Part shown: positions 26,073-38,421 of the stretch, piece by piece
Layout: the number at the start of each line of letters is the position of its first letter
How positions within the stretch are numbered: the first letter of the stretch is position 1
NCBI GenBank assembly: GCA_014898425.1
Contig: RCSZ01000002.1
Span: forward strand, 992,001-1,056,000
Length of the DNA: 64,000 nucleotides
DNA from: Botryotinia globosa
Lineage: Eukaryota > Ascomycota > Leotiomycetes > Helotiales > Sclerotiniaceae
Reading direction: 5' to 3'
Position numbers and translations under genes: made by a program
The notes under the pieces: generated by a model
What the model saw: only the letters and a program-made list of their open reading frames with translations
Databases searched by the model: none
Told to the model about the DNA's origin: nothing

Positions 26073-28795
26073 ATGTCTAGATTTTTCCGCGGTGATAGCT
26101 CCAGCGACAGCTCCTCCGACGAGGAGGAGGATCTCTATTCCGATGACGAAGAAGTTCAAGAACAGCCCGAAGAAGAATCTTCTGAAGATGACTCTGAGGA
26201 GGACGATGATGATGATGATGACTCCGATTCCAGCAGCGATGATGGAGTTGGCAAAAAGACCGGAGCGAACGCTTTCTTGAAGGACGATTCCGATTCCGAG
26301 AGTGAGAGTAGTGGAGATGAGGGCGTGAAGGTCGTCAAGTCTGCGAAAAACAAGCGATTCGAAGAACTCGAGGCAACCGCAAAAGCTATTGAAAATGGCG
26401 AGAAGATTAACGATTGGGGATCGATCTCAGCAGGTCAGTAAATTTTGTCCAAAAATTGCCTGGAAATATAGCTAATTAATTCGTTGTAGAGTTCGACAAA
26501 TTGAACCGCCAAGTCGCCAAACTTCTACAATCAGGCACAATCCCAAAGGTCTACATCAAAGCTATTGCCGATTTGGAGGATTTCATGAATGAGACCTTGG
26601 CAAAGCAGAAGGTGACACCAAAGAAAATGAATGCAACAAATTCTCGCGGTTTGAACGCTGTTAAGCAAAAGATCAAGAAGGCCAGCAAGGAGCACCAGAA
26701 GGACCTAGACTCATTCAGAGCTGATAAGGACGCGTACATGGAATCAGAAGATGAGGAAGTTGTGGCGCCCAAGCAAAAGAAACCAAGGTCCTCTGCTGCA
26801 GCACAGGATGTCGCCGCCGATGATGATGATGATGAAGGATGGGGAACTGTTGGTAAGGGTGGACGAACTCTTCAATTCACACCAGAGAGCATTCTCAAGC
26901 ATTTGAGAACCATTCTCGAATCCAGAGGAAAGAAGAACACCGACCGCAATGAACAAATTAAGATCATGGAGAAATTGTACGAAGTAGCGGCCACTCCATA
27001 CCAACGCATCAGAGTCCTTTTAACCCTCATTTCAACAAGATTCGACATGACTACTGGTACTCAAACTTTCATGTCCCAAGAACAATGGAAGGCAGCAGAG
27101 AAGGAATTTGGAACCCTCCTGAGTGTGCTCGAGACAAGTCGAGAATATGTAGTTGTGGAGACTGCTGAACCTTGGGAGGATGACGAAAAGCTTCCTACAG
27201 TTGCCGAAGGCACAAAGTTCGCGATTCCAGGAAGCGTCGTCTCCTATGTCGAAAGACTTGATGATGAACTTACAAGATCGCTTCAACACATTGATCCCCA
27301 CACTGCTGAATACATCGAACGTCTCTCTGACGAGAGTGATCTTTACAACAACATTGTTAGAACTATGTTGTACCAGGAGGAGATCAGCAAGGACGCCAGC
27401 TTGAACGAGCCCCAACGTAGCTTGAACAGAGTCGTCATGAGAAGATTGGAGCACGTATACTTCAAGGTTTGTAAAATCCTATCTCCCATATCACAATTTT
27501 TACTTATTCGTCTATAGCCATCCGCAGTTATCAAGATCCTCGACGAGAACTGCTGGAAAGCAGTTCCTGCAGAGCTCGATTCCACCATCACACCACGCGG
27601 CTCCGTTGAAGATGCCAAGACCTTGGTCAACGTTCTCTGCAACTACCTGTACATCAACACTGAGGGCGAAGGACTTACTAAAGCAAGAGCCATGCTTTGC
27701 CAAATCTATTTCGAAGCTTTACACGACAACTACTACAAGGCTCGTGATATGATGCTTATGTCTCATTTGCAAGAGACAATCAATTCGTTCGATGTTCACA
27801 GTCAAATTTTGTTCAACCGTACTCTTGTTCAAGTTGGTCTCTGTGCTTTCCGAGCTGGTTTGGTCTATGAGGCTCAAACCACCCTCCAAGAAATCTGTGG
27901 TAGCGGCCGTCAAAAGGAATTGCTTGCCCAAGGTGTCATGATTCAAAGATATAACCAAGTCACACCAGATCAAGAACGTCTCGAAAAACAACGTCAACTT
28001 CCATTCCACATGCACATTAACCTCGAGCTTCTTGAATGTGTTTACCTCACCTGCAGTATGCTTCTCGAAATTCCTCTATTCGCCCAAACTGGCTCATCCC
28101 CCGATATCAAGAAGAGAGTTATCAGCAAGACATACAGACGTATGCTCGAATACCATGAGCGTCAAATCTTTACTGGACCTCCAGAAAACACCAGAGATCA
28201 TGTCATGCAAGCATCAAAGGCTTTGGCCCAAGGTGAATGGAAGAGAGCAACCGAATTTATCCACTCTATTAAGATTTGGGAGCTTATGTCCAAGCCTGAG
28301 GAGATCAAGGCAATGCTCTCAGCCCAAATCCAAGAAGAAGGTCTCCGAACCTATCTCTTTACATACGCTCCTTATTACGATACTCTATCCGTCAACAGAC
28401 TCTCATCAATGTTTGACCTCTCTGACCGAAAGGTTGCTGCCATCGTTAGCAAGATGATCAGTCACGAGGAACTTGCAGCCGCATTAGACCAAGTCAACTC
28501 CTCGATCATCTTCAGAAAGGGTGTTGAGCTAAGCAGACTCCAAAGCTTGGCATTGAGCCTCAGCGACAAAGCTAGTGGCTTGATTGAAAGCAACGAGCGT
28601 ACACTCGAGACAAGAACACAAGGCACAGCCAATGCTTTCGAAAGACAAGGCGGCCGAGGTGGACGTGGTGGTAACAGAGGAGGTCGCGGTGGTAACCGTG
28701 GTGGACGTGGTGGTATCTCCAATGCTCCAAGGCAAGCTGGTGGAACACAATTTACCGGCGGTGCTTTAGGAGCTGCTGTAGGTAGCAGAGCTTAA
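26073..28795 (+). CDS. NIP1: Translation initiation factor eIF3 subunit c
   Basis: Exons 26073-26433, 26490-27466 and 27518-28795 encode 871 residues (yeast Nip1 is 812). eIF3c is a core subunit of eIF3; it binds eIF1 and eIF5 and helps place the initiation complex on the 40S subunit. The start [20 protein letters not shown] and the long acidic Ser/Asp/Glu N-terminus are typical. The middle carries the eIF3c N-terminal domain, and a PCI domain lies at about residues 600-790 ([37 protein letters not shown]). The C-terminus is a Gly-Arg repeat ([15 protein letters not shown]) followed by [14 protein letters not shown]. Introns are 56 and 51 nt with canonical ends. Confidence 0.96.
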
Positions 28796-30512
28796 ATACG
28801 GATGGATAGATGTGTTAATGCATTGGGAATGGGTTGCTTACAGCGCTGTAATTGGCCCAAAGGCGTTTTAATGTAGGGCTTAGGAAAAGCTAGGTTCATG
28901 CTCCACGAAGACAAAAGAATGAAATTTTTTGATCATATATTTGGTGTTACATTTAAGGCTCCTAGACCTGAATTCCTAAACCTTTATCACCTATTTTAAT
29001 GTCTCATCTTGCGAGGTAGAAGATGTATCACATATTGAAACAAACTCTTTTCGGATTATAGGCAATCACGCACATCATAGTCGAAGAGACAATAAAATAC
29101 GTTACCAGTCAATCCGGAGAAATATTTTACTGCCAATCTCCATTAGTATATCGAACAATGTTACCAACACTAGAAGCTTCCACATGTGGCGCTTTAGTTT
29201 GTGCATCTCATTTCATCTCATTTCATCAAAAATCATGTTACATGTGTACTCGAGACCACCGATTGATGGGACGTAGTTCATTTTTTTTCCAAAAATTTTT
29301 TATGATAAATCCAGCCTTGAATCGATCTAGCTCCGAATATACAATCACGTTATTCCATTCGAAATGTATCATTTGTTTGGATCTCCAAGTAGGTATATAG
29401 ATGAACATTCTCAAAATCATCTCCAAAATCAGTCGTCTCAGTGTCCCGCCACTCTGTACAACCACCGATGAATGTTTACCCCAGATCTCACCTCGCACAA
29501 TGCGGGCTTCAGACTTCGGGTATGACCCCCCACAACGGTGTTGCACAATGTAAAGTGATAGAAGGACTGACTGAAACATGTATGAATGTATCTATGTCAG
29601 ACCGTTGGTGATTAGTGAGGAGGAGGTACGAAGTAGGTATGGTGGGTGGAACGGATAGCAGAATGGGTGATACGGATACGGATACAGGTACAGGTACGGT
29701 TCTGGGAAGAGTTGAGTTTGTGGAGAAATGCGGAGAATCTGGTGGGTGTGTTGTGTGGTTGGACTTTTGGGAGGTGCGATTTGTCCCGAGGTGGGAGATG
29801 GATAGATGGATAGATGGATGGATGGATGGATTTGTATGTATATTATGTGCATATCAGTCCATACCTCCGCAGGATAAAGATCTGATATACTATACTATAC
29901 AATCTACACTACACCCTTCCATCGAATCGAGCTATCCTTTTCGAAATCCTATGCCGATAAGTTTCAAACATCATGACTAGATCCCCAAACACGAGCACAT
30001 GAGATGAGGGGTTACATGCACACCTCGTATCGAAACTTGATTACAGAATTTCTTGTGCAGGGCGAGTATTGCGAATGTTGCAGTTGTGACTTGTGAGGTC
30101 ATTGTAGACTCGAGAGTTACAGTAGAACTGTAGGAGAAGATCGAAAGATGTAAGATTATAGTCGTATTGTACTATACTGATCTGATGGAGAAAGGTATTG
30201 CGGGGTACAGATACAGGGGATACAATGAACGAAATACGAGATGTGTGTCTGATGATTGATTTGTTAGGTGGATGATAGATGAGTCGATGGAGATTTCATT
30301 TCCAGACGTCTATCGTATTGTAATCTATGACATCCTCATATATTCTCATGGATATGTGCTACCACCCCTAAATCTCTATAAAAACCAGAGCTCCTCCCCC
30401 TCTTTCCCCATGTCTTCACTTCTTCTTCTTTTTCTTCATCCTGGAGTAGTAGCTTCTCTCTTTGCTATATCTTTAATAACTTAATCCAAAACAAAGGAAC
30501 AAGAAAACAAAA
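28796..30512. other. Intergenic spacer, eIF3c to secreted protein gene
   Basis: About 1.7 kb with no supported gene. It includes GATAGATGGATGG-type simple repeats near 29,805-29,835 and GATACGGATACAGG-type repeats near 29,668-29,698. Confidence 0.6.
30377..30384 (+). promoter_or_regulatory. TATA box of the secreted protein gene
   Basis: TATAAAAA lies 130 bases before the ATG at 30,513 and is followed by a CT-rich stretch (30,390-30,440). This is the usual arrangement for inducible or strongly expressed fungal genes. Confidence 0.55.
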
Positions 30513-31479
30513 ATGCACACCAACCTCCTCCTCGTCACCGCATTGGCAACATCAGCTCTCGCGGTCTCGATCCCGCGCGCAGCGACTTCTTCAAGTTTGA
30601 TCCCGGATGTGCAGTGGAAGGTTTCGGGGTTTACGAGACGTGAGTTTTGATTTTGATTTTGTGTTTTGTGTTTTGATGGTTTGGGTTTGGATGGTCTGAT
30701 GAGAGTGTAAGTTTTATCATTTGGAAAGGAGAGGGGGATGGGTTTGAAAGTATGAGGATGTGAAAAAGTGGCAGGAGACAAAATGCCATAAAGCGTGACG
30801 ATACCAACCAAAAAACATGCTAACCCATATCCAGCATGTACCGCCACAATCTGCACATACAACTTCACTATTAGTGTCATCCCCAGCAGTGGTCCTATAG
30901 TCAACAGTACGTTTCCCCCTGCCCTCCCATCCTCATTCTCACCTCTCTAACTCTCTGACCCCCCACCCTCACAGTCCCCTGTCTCTACAACGATTCCTCC
31001 TCCACCCCACCCACATCCTCCACCCCCCAAACGCACTCCTACTCCGCCCTCTCCTGCAGCAGCACCCTCGTCAATGGCAAACCCGTCCCCAGCGCTTGGC
31101 AGGTAAATTGGGGTTATAATCCCAATGGAGATTTTGCCGTCATGACGATTGTGGATACGCTGGGGGGAAATGATGCGTTTTTGTGAGTTTTGCTTTCTTT
31201 ACTTTACTTTGGGGAGGCTTTTTTAGAGGCCGTTTGGGGACTGTTGGGGTTTCTGCGACCTGGAGAGATGATGGGGAGAAGTGGATTGATGTGTGATTTC
31301 AATCCCCCCTTCCCTCATCACTCTTCCCCTCCCCCTCACCCCTCCCTAAAACCCCCCCCCAAAAAAACCAAACTAACACACCCCTCCCCCAAACCAGCGG
31401 CTGGAACCAAATCACCAGCACCACCTCCTTCGAAGACAAAGGACCCAACACCGTCTACAAACTCGGTACTTTTACTTAA
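30513..31479 (+). CDS. Small secreted cysteine-containing protein
   Basis: Exons 30513-30639, 30835-30906, 30975-31182 and 31398-31479 encode 162 residues. Residues 1-17 form a clear signal peptide (MHTNLLLVTALATSALA) with an ALA|V cleavage site, so the mature protein is about 145 residues and outside the cell. Four cysteines remain: one after WKVSGFTRP, one in TICTYNFTI, one in IPCLYN and one in LSCSS, enough for two disulfides. The W-x-V-x-x-F ... C ... CTYNF pattern resembles AA1-like (Alt a 1 type) secreted proteins, but this is pattern recognition only. Introns 1 and 3 are unusually long (195 and 215 nt). A TATA box is present. It could be a surface protein or a plant-interaction protein; no activity is assigned. 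Confidence 0.8.
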
Positions 31480-32117
31480 GTCATCGTCCTAGGCAGATTT
31501 TCAATACCAAGTTTCGATTCCAGGATTCTTTCTTTTTCTTCTTTGGCGGAGAAAGTTTTGGTTTTGGTTTTGTTTTTCTTTTCTTTTCTTTATGATTCTA
31601 GTTTTTGGCTTGATTTCGACTATGTTGTTTCTTGGATTGGGGAGGGGAGGTGGCAACAGGGATGGATGAATGGATGAAGGAATGGATCTGCGTATCAAAA
31701 AAAAAAAAAGGAATGATTCAGAAAAATGGATAATATCAATGCGAAAGTCTACCCACTTGATATTCGGAGCTTCATCAGAGATGAGATTGACATGTCAATA
31801 AATCCCGTTTGCCCAAGAGAATAGGCTACCAATATCAACATTGATGCAAGAAGCCTGATTTGAGTAATTTTGGTATTCTTGATTCATCTATGATGAAAAC
31901 CCCATGTATCCGACTATTGCACCGACTCCGCCGTGCTGTCCCAACCGAAGCACTAAAGGATATCTTCCAACGCCCATCGCCAATGCATGCATATAAGTGC
32001 TATGGTACAAAAGTTTATCAAATCTTCCACCCATTCCCATCTACCACACATCCATATATTTTCCCACCCTTTCCTGAACGCCTTGATAACATCTTATAAA
32101 TTGTTCCATCGTATCAA
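31480..32117. other. Spacer between secreted protein gene and RAD26
   Basis: Convergent 3' ends. It contains T- and A-rich tracts (for example poly-A near 31,698-31,709) and no supported gene. Confidence 0.6.
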
Positions 32118-35100
32118 CTATTTGAATTCATCTTTCAGAACCCACTTAGCCCTCATCCTACTATTCGTGCCATGTTCACATATTGCAACTTCCGTTAGAG
32201 TATGCTTGAATTCAGCCGTCAATCGATCAGAAATGCAGTATCGATCAAAATGGTTAACTACCGCCTGACTTGGAACTGAACCGCCCATTCTCTTGATGAA
32301 ATCAACAATCATCTTAGCAAAATCATGACGTTGACGCCCAGCTGGACGATTTGGAGTTGCAGCGCGTGAGCTACTCGAGCTAGAAGGCTGCGTGATACCT
32401 TGTCTGTTCGAAAGACTTGATAAAACACTTGATGAACTTGGACCTGCACCTCGTCGTACATTGGTCGGTCTACCGGCGGATCCATATTCTCCAGTCCAAG
32501 TGACAGTTCCAGGGGCAATGCTTCTTGCCGCTTCTCCAGCACGTCTCAGAGCTATAGCGGATTCTGTTGCAATTCTCTTGGCTTCACGCTCAATCATGCC
32601 ACGGTCTGCCGCAACTTTCATCTTCCCATTAATGATTTGATCGTGTTCAAGAGCACTATGGACTCCAGAACGAGCAAAAATACCTTCCATCAATCTAGAC
32701 TCTTCATTGTTGTCTTTGTCTTTCTCCTCAGAAGGATCATTGAATTGCTCGAGTTCAGCAACACCTGCGAGATTACGAAGATCGGATTCTGAATCACCTT
32801 GACCAGGATCTGCAGATAAACTACGAGACGACGAAGGACTGGAAGTCTTGTTGAATTGAACCTCTGTGCCTTTGAACATTTCACCAGTCTCCGTGCTCCC
32901 ACCATCTTGGTCACCAAGAGTGAAAAGGTCATATAGGTCCTTCATAGCAAATGTTTGTCGCTGCTTCGGATCCTTGAGAATTTTGTTGGTAAGAAACTGT
33001 TTGAAAATTTGTCGATGGTAGATCTTCTCTTCTATAGTACCAGCAGTCATAAGTCGGTAAATGGTGACCTCCTTCTTTTGACCAAGACGCCATGCACGTT
33101 CTCGAGCTTGTACGTCGGTGGATGGATTCCAATCGGGATCAAATATGATTACCCGGTTTGCACCTGTGAGATTAACCCCGAGACCTCCAACTTTGGTGGT
33201 GAGGAGGAATACATGCATGTCAGGATCATTGTTGAACTGATCAACGAGAGTTTGCCTATCCTTGACTGCTGTACCACCATCCATACGAAGATAGTTGAAT
33301 CCCCCAAGTTTCTTGACGAACTCTTCAAGAATGTCAAGCATTTGAACACCTTGACTGAAGAGTAAAGTCTTGTGTCCATAGCCCTTCCACATTTGCAACA
33401 GTGCCTTCACAACTTGCATTTTCCCAGATTTGTTTCCATTGCCCCATTTGTAATCGGGCTTGGTTTTCAATCGTTTATCTAAAAGATCTGGATGATTGCA
33501 GATCTTGCGCAGTATGTCAATGCCATAAAGCGATTGGCGACTGCGATTTAGAATTGATTTCATGTCATCAGATGCAAGAAACATTTCATATGCATCTCTT
33601 TGAGGTCTCGTAAGCTTGCAGAACAAGACCTGCTCACTCTTCTTCGGCAAATCTGCCGCAACATCAACCTTTAATCGTTGAAGTAGATATGGACTGATAG
33701 CATCCTTTAAAGTTTCAGCACATTTAGTAGCCGTGAGGACTTGTAGATTGGTGGCGTTCGCGTAACCTCCAATCTTGATAGGGACTTCGAATGATTGTCG
33801 AAAATTGACCAAAGTCCCTAAGCGCATGGGAAAGACGAAATCAAACAGTGACCACAATTCTATCAACCCATTCTGCATGGGAGTACCCGAGAGAATCACA
33901 CGATTGGGTGTTCGTAGTTCTTTGCAGTAGATAGTGACAGCAGTGTTAGGGTTTCGAATCTTATGTCCCTCGTCCAGTACAGCGTAATCCCAGTCAACAT
34001 TAATGAGAGTATCACTATAGGTCTGAAGTCCAGCATATGTGGTGACCAAGACATGACCATGCTTGACAACACGATCCACAATTTTCTGAGCAAGCTTTTG
34101 CGACTTTGGAGTTTTCTTGGTTGTTTGACCGTAAAGAATCTCATCCTCTTCGTCTTCCAATCTGCCTTCATTTCCAACATTGAGCATGCCGGTACCTGAA
34201 CTATGCAGAATAGAAACTCTCAAGGCTGGCCACCATCGATGAAACTCATTAACCCATTGTCGAAGGACAGTCGCAGGAGCAACTACAATGACAGGCTTTG
34301 TAAGCTTTTTACTGTAATGTAAACCAGCTAAAAAGGATATCATCTGAATGGTCTTGCCGAGACCCATTTCATCTCCAATGATACCTCCAACTTGTTGATT
34401 GTAAAGTTCCGACAACCATTGAACACCAGTCTTTTGATAGTCAAAGAGCGCAGGGAAGATATCACCAGGTAACTTCAGACCGTTTTCAAACTCATGATCA
34501 GCTTGTCCTGGGCATGGCTTGAACCATTCTTCTTCCAAAGATCTTTCTGCAGCTGCATCCTCCTCATTTTGAGGATTATTTTCTAGATGCTGTCGTCGTG
34601 CAGCGCTTCGTTTCTCCACCCATTTTGCAAGGCGTGCCTGGTACATATTCTCGTTTCCGTCATCAATCCCGACCAAGCTCTGTGTCTCGTCTGTTCGAGT
34701 TTTGCTCGGCTTAGACCTCTTCTTCGTTGCAGTACGAGCTGTCATCAAGGCATCATCTTCATCATCTTCATTACCCAATTCCTCTTCATCGTCTAAATTT
34801 TCAGGGGTAAAAGCATCATCATCTGCTGGAGGTGAACGAGCGGGAGATACATCTGCGAAGGTGCCATTGGGGAGCCTTCTCTTCTTTCGAGGACGAAGGC
34901 CAAATTCACTCTCAGTTGTACTCAATTTAGTATCTGCGACATCTGCGAACCCTGGGAGACGAAGATTCTGGTGTGATCTAGGCTCCGCTTGAGCATTTCC
35001 TAATTCGTTGTCATCCTTCTCTTCTGCGTCCCTCAGTGCATCAGTAAGTGCCGATTGAACATGATCGATGGCTGCATCCGAAGTTTGTTGAAATGGTGTA

Positions 35101-35883
35101 ATTTTGCCCGTGCGAATCAGGAATTCCCTTTGGCTTTCATTGGGCATTCGTCTGCTTCCACCGGCAGTATCGGCTCCGGCATGGTCAACATTGTGCTGAT
35201 GTCTTTCATCGATTCGCTTTTGTATGTCGGTAATGTCATTCTTAAAAGCAAGAATGTCGGCTTCGATTTTCGAGATCTCCTCTATGCACCTTTGGCGCAT
35301 CAATGGATTGTTCGAGAGATTGTTGAGACGGCGTTCTTGGGTATGTTTCTGGTTCTCGAGTTTCTCGATACCATTTCGAACTTTTTCAATGCGCTTCTCA
35401 TCCCGCTGATCTTCTTGCTCGATCATCACCAGGTTGGCTTGGCTCGTGATATCTCTCTCGAGGTCATCCTGATTGCGAACCGTTTCAGTCAAACCTGCTA
35501 GAGCACTGGCTTCATCTTGAGGTTGCTGCTGGCCAGTCTATTTGGAGATTCTGTTAGTGTACTTGAATAAGATGTTAGAACAGGGGAGAGCCTGGGGATC
35601 TAGAGCCCTTTGAATGTCTGTGATAGCCTTAAACACTGTGAAGTAGGATTCGTGGAAGGGGGAGTTTCCAACATACCAATCTCTCCGATCCAAGACTATG
35701 GTCTTTTGTATCTACATCGCTATCGCTGAGAAGTGCTTCGTCGGCAACAACGGCCGCTGCTTCTTGGATAGTATCAGTGTGTTCTCGGTGAAGTCTTACA
35801 TTGTGATGAGGTGGAGACATGCTTTCGGATTTGATATGAGTGGAATTATCACGATGATTGTGAGGCTCGGTAGATGAACTCAT
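32118..35883 (-). CDS. RAD26: DNA repair ATPase Rad26 (CSB/ERCC6 homologue)
   Basis: Exons 35883-35677 and 35537-32118 (- strand) encode 1,208 residues. Rad26/CSB is a Swi2/Snf2 DNA translocase that acts on stalled RNA polymerase II in transcription-coupled repair. The ATPase core shows GDEMGLGKT (about residues 457-465), DEGH (about 591), SGTPMQN, LLFSQGVQMLDIL, TTKVGGLGVNLTGA and ARERAWRLGQ, in the correct order. The N-terminus has a coiled coil (QEDQRDEKRIEKVRNGIEKL) and acidic stretches; basic KKRRLP and KKRSKPSK are possible nuclear signals. The C-terminus ends AKWVLKDEFK, as in fungal Rad26. The first exon starts MSSSTEPHN; the 139-nt intron has a GTATGT donor. Confidence 0.94.
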
Positions 35884-38421
35884 TTTGGACACCCATCAAC
35901 TGAGTATATGTTGATGGATTCAGGAGAAATGGATGATAGTTGTGGAAGAGAAGCAGTACCGTATAAAAGGGAGTGTGTATATTAATTTGTGGGCAGGTAG
36001 AAAGTTTGAAGAGGTCGAAGGTGAGCACTACTAGGTACCGTAGGCAGTGAGGAGAGGCGACTACGGCACCGGGTGAAGTGAATTAATTAATAGAGATACG
36101 GAAATCAAACCTTGGATTTTGTTGGGAATAGCAAAAGGTTTACGGATAGTATATAAGTTAATGAAGTCGTCCTTCAATGAAGAGAACAAGATGTGAAAAT
36201 CCGCGGTCTCTCTTCACCATGGATAAGCTCGATCACTTGTCATGATAGGAAGAGGGAAAAAAGGATTGATATCGGATGCTTCTTCGCCGTATGCGTCATT
36301 GGATTGATGTAGGGATTTGATTGCTTGTGGCTTGTGAAGATTAGGTAGTGGAGGTGCTAGCTAGGTGGAGGCGCGAAGTAGTCGCGAAGTAGTCGCGAGG
36401 CTAGCCTTACTGGCCCGGGGAGTTGGGATACTGAGATACTGAGATACTGAGGCAACAGAGGCACGTGTGAGGAGATCATACTAGGTAGGTAGGTAGATGC
36501 AAGACCATACAAGATCAACAGCCTTATTAATAATCTATTAATAATCCAATCCTATTACACGTCCACTCTTTGTATGTCGCAAATCTAGACCTGATCTTTT
36601 GAACGGTTTCTATTACCTCTTTCATCTATTTATCTATTTTACTCTTAAATCGTGGTTGAGTCTCTATGTACGGAAAGTGGCTCAGTCAATTAATTTCACC
36701 ACCTGGGCAGTCCACGTGAACCAAACGTTGGATTTGGATTTCACATGGCTGGTGCTGGCGGTGCTGGCGGTGCTGGCTGGCTTGCTCACTGGTCCATACT
36801 GGGATAACTTCGATGGATACTCCAATTTGCTTTTACTTATCTTTGAAACTTGGGGGGTAATTCTTGGGATGTGAATGATCAGATCAATAAGAATTCAATG
36901 CATTTGGTTAACAGACAACGTCATTCGATAGATGGATTACTTTTCCTGCAAAACATTTACCAGATATTAAAATGGATGGATGGATGGATGGATGGAGACA
37001 TGGATGAAGATATGGATGGAAAACCATAGTTCGACTATTGAGTATGTATTGAGGATTGAGCTACAAGTTATCGGAGTTTGGAATATGCTACAGCCATTTG
37101 ACCATTCGATATTTGGGCTTCAAAAGAACAAAGACGATCCGGCCCTTCCTTCCTTCCTTCCTTTCTTTCACGAAAATGGGTTGGCATCTCTTTTCCTTTG
37201 CTTCGAGATTAGACTTCGTCTTTGGCTACTAGGGATTCTGGTGCATGCTCTCAAGGGGTAGTAGGTATGGCTGGACGGTGATTTGCTTGACATGCATGGA
37301 TATTAATAATAAACCACGAAAGGCATCTTATGATCTCCTTGAAACGCTTTCCAACCGTGAGGTGAAGTGGTCCACATAGATAGACATGAACGTTACCATG
37401 TTATAATAATACCTGTAGAGAGATTGATGCCATGAAACTCTTCCAAGGTTGTTAGTAGCATACAAAGTATAATCAGAGGTAATGCGTAGATTGTCTGCGT
37501 AGATTGTCTGCGTAGATTGTCTGCGTAAGCCAATGTCATCCTTCCAAACCATTGGGCATCCATATGGGCAACGTGCATCGATACAAATCCCAATCACATG
37601 TACATATAAACAAATCATAAATATATACCTAGTAGATAGGTGTACCTACCTATGTTGCACATGTGTTGAATTCCTATCTAGGTGAATGCGATACGATACC
37701 ATACCATACCATACCATACCATACCATACCATACCATACCATACCATACCATACCATACCATACCATACCATACCATACCATACCATACCATACCCTACC
37801 CTACCTTACCATACCATCTATCCCATCCATACCTACTACCTACATCGTAAACACTTTCTCTTTATTCCATCCATCCATTGTTTTGATGCCCAGGAATCTT
37901 GCTTTAAGAAATAATAGTAATAACAGCTTCATGCTTCGATTGGGCAACTCGTTAATAAAACCGTTCCCAGGTTCGCTACTCTTTTTTAGTTCCCAAATTT
38001 CCCCCCAGCTACGGCTACGAAAGCAACGAGGATCCTATCCTATGTGGTGTGTGTGAATCCATCCATTAGTTCTGGGACACTTGCTTGCTACATCATTCCT
38101 CCCCCCCCCCCCAGTCACCAAGTGAATTTATCAACTACTCTCCACTATCTCCAACTTCCTTTTTATTCACTCACCATGATATATTGAGCAGTATTTGGTA
38201 CTCCATAGGCTATTTTTGCCTCTGTATAGAGGTTTAATTGGTTTTATTATTGCGACGCGTTTCTCTCTACCGTCTGCTTTCTGGTGGCAGACCTTTCGAC
38301 AACATTGTGCGACATATCATATCTGCGTCCTTAATTATTCCTTCACAAAGGCGACAATTGTGCCCAATACCTTCAGAATTCCCCCACTCAAAATCTCGAC
38401 CATCTCCACAGTATCGCCAAA
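35884..38421. promoter_or_regulatory. Divergent intergenic region, RAD26 / YAK1
   Basis: A 2.5-kb region between divergent genes. It holds GTAGGTAGG-type motifs (36,481-36,497), GATACTGA triplets (36,427-36,450), an ATGG repeat (36,971-36,997), three copies of GCGTAGATTGTCT near 37,485-37,525, the CCATA array and a C homopolymer (38,099-38,112). YAK1-type kinase genes often have long leaders, so part of this is probably 5' UTR. No further gene supported. Confidence 0.5.
37691..37816. repeat. CCATA pentanucleotide microsatellite
   Basis: About 20 perfect ATACC units (37,696-37,795) flanked by a variant unit and degenerate CTACC units on the right. Translation in any frame gives Tyr-His-Thr-Ile-Pro repeats, which are a by-product. 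Confidence 0.95.

Noticed and set aside
37663..38056. ORFs with Tyr-His-Thr-Ile-Pro repeats
   Set aside because: They are translations of the CCATA microsatellite.
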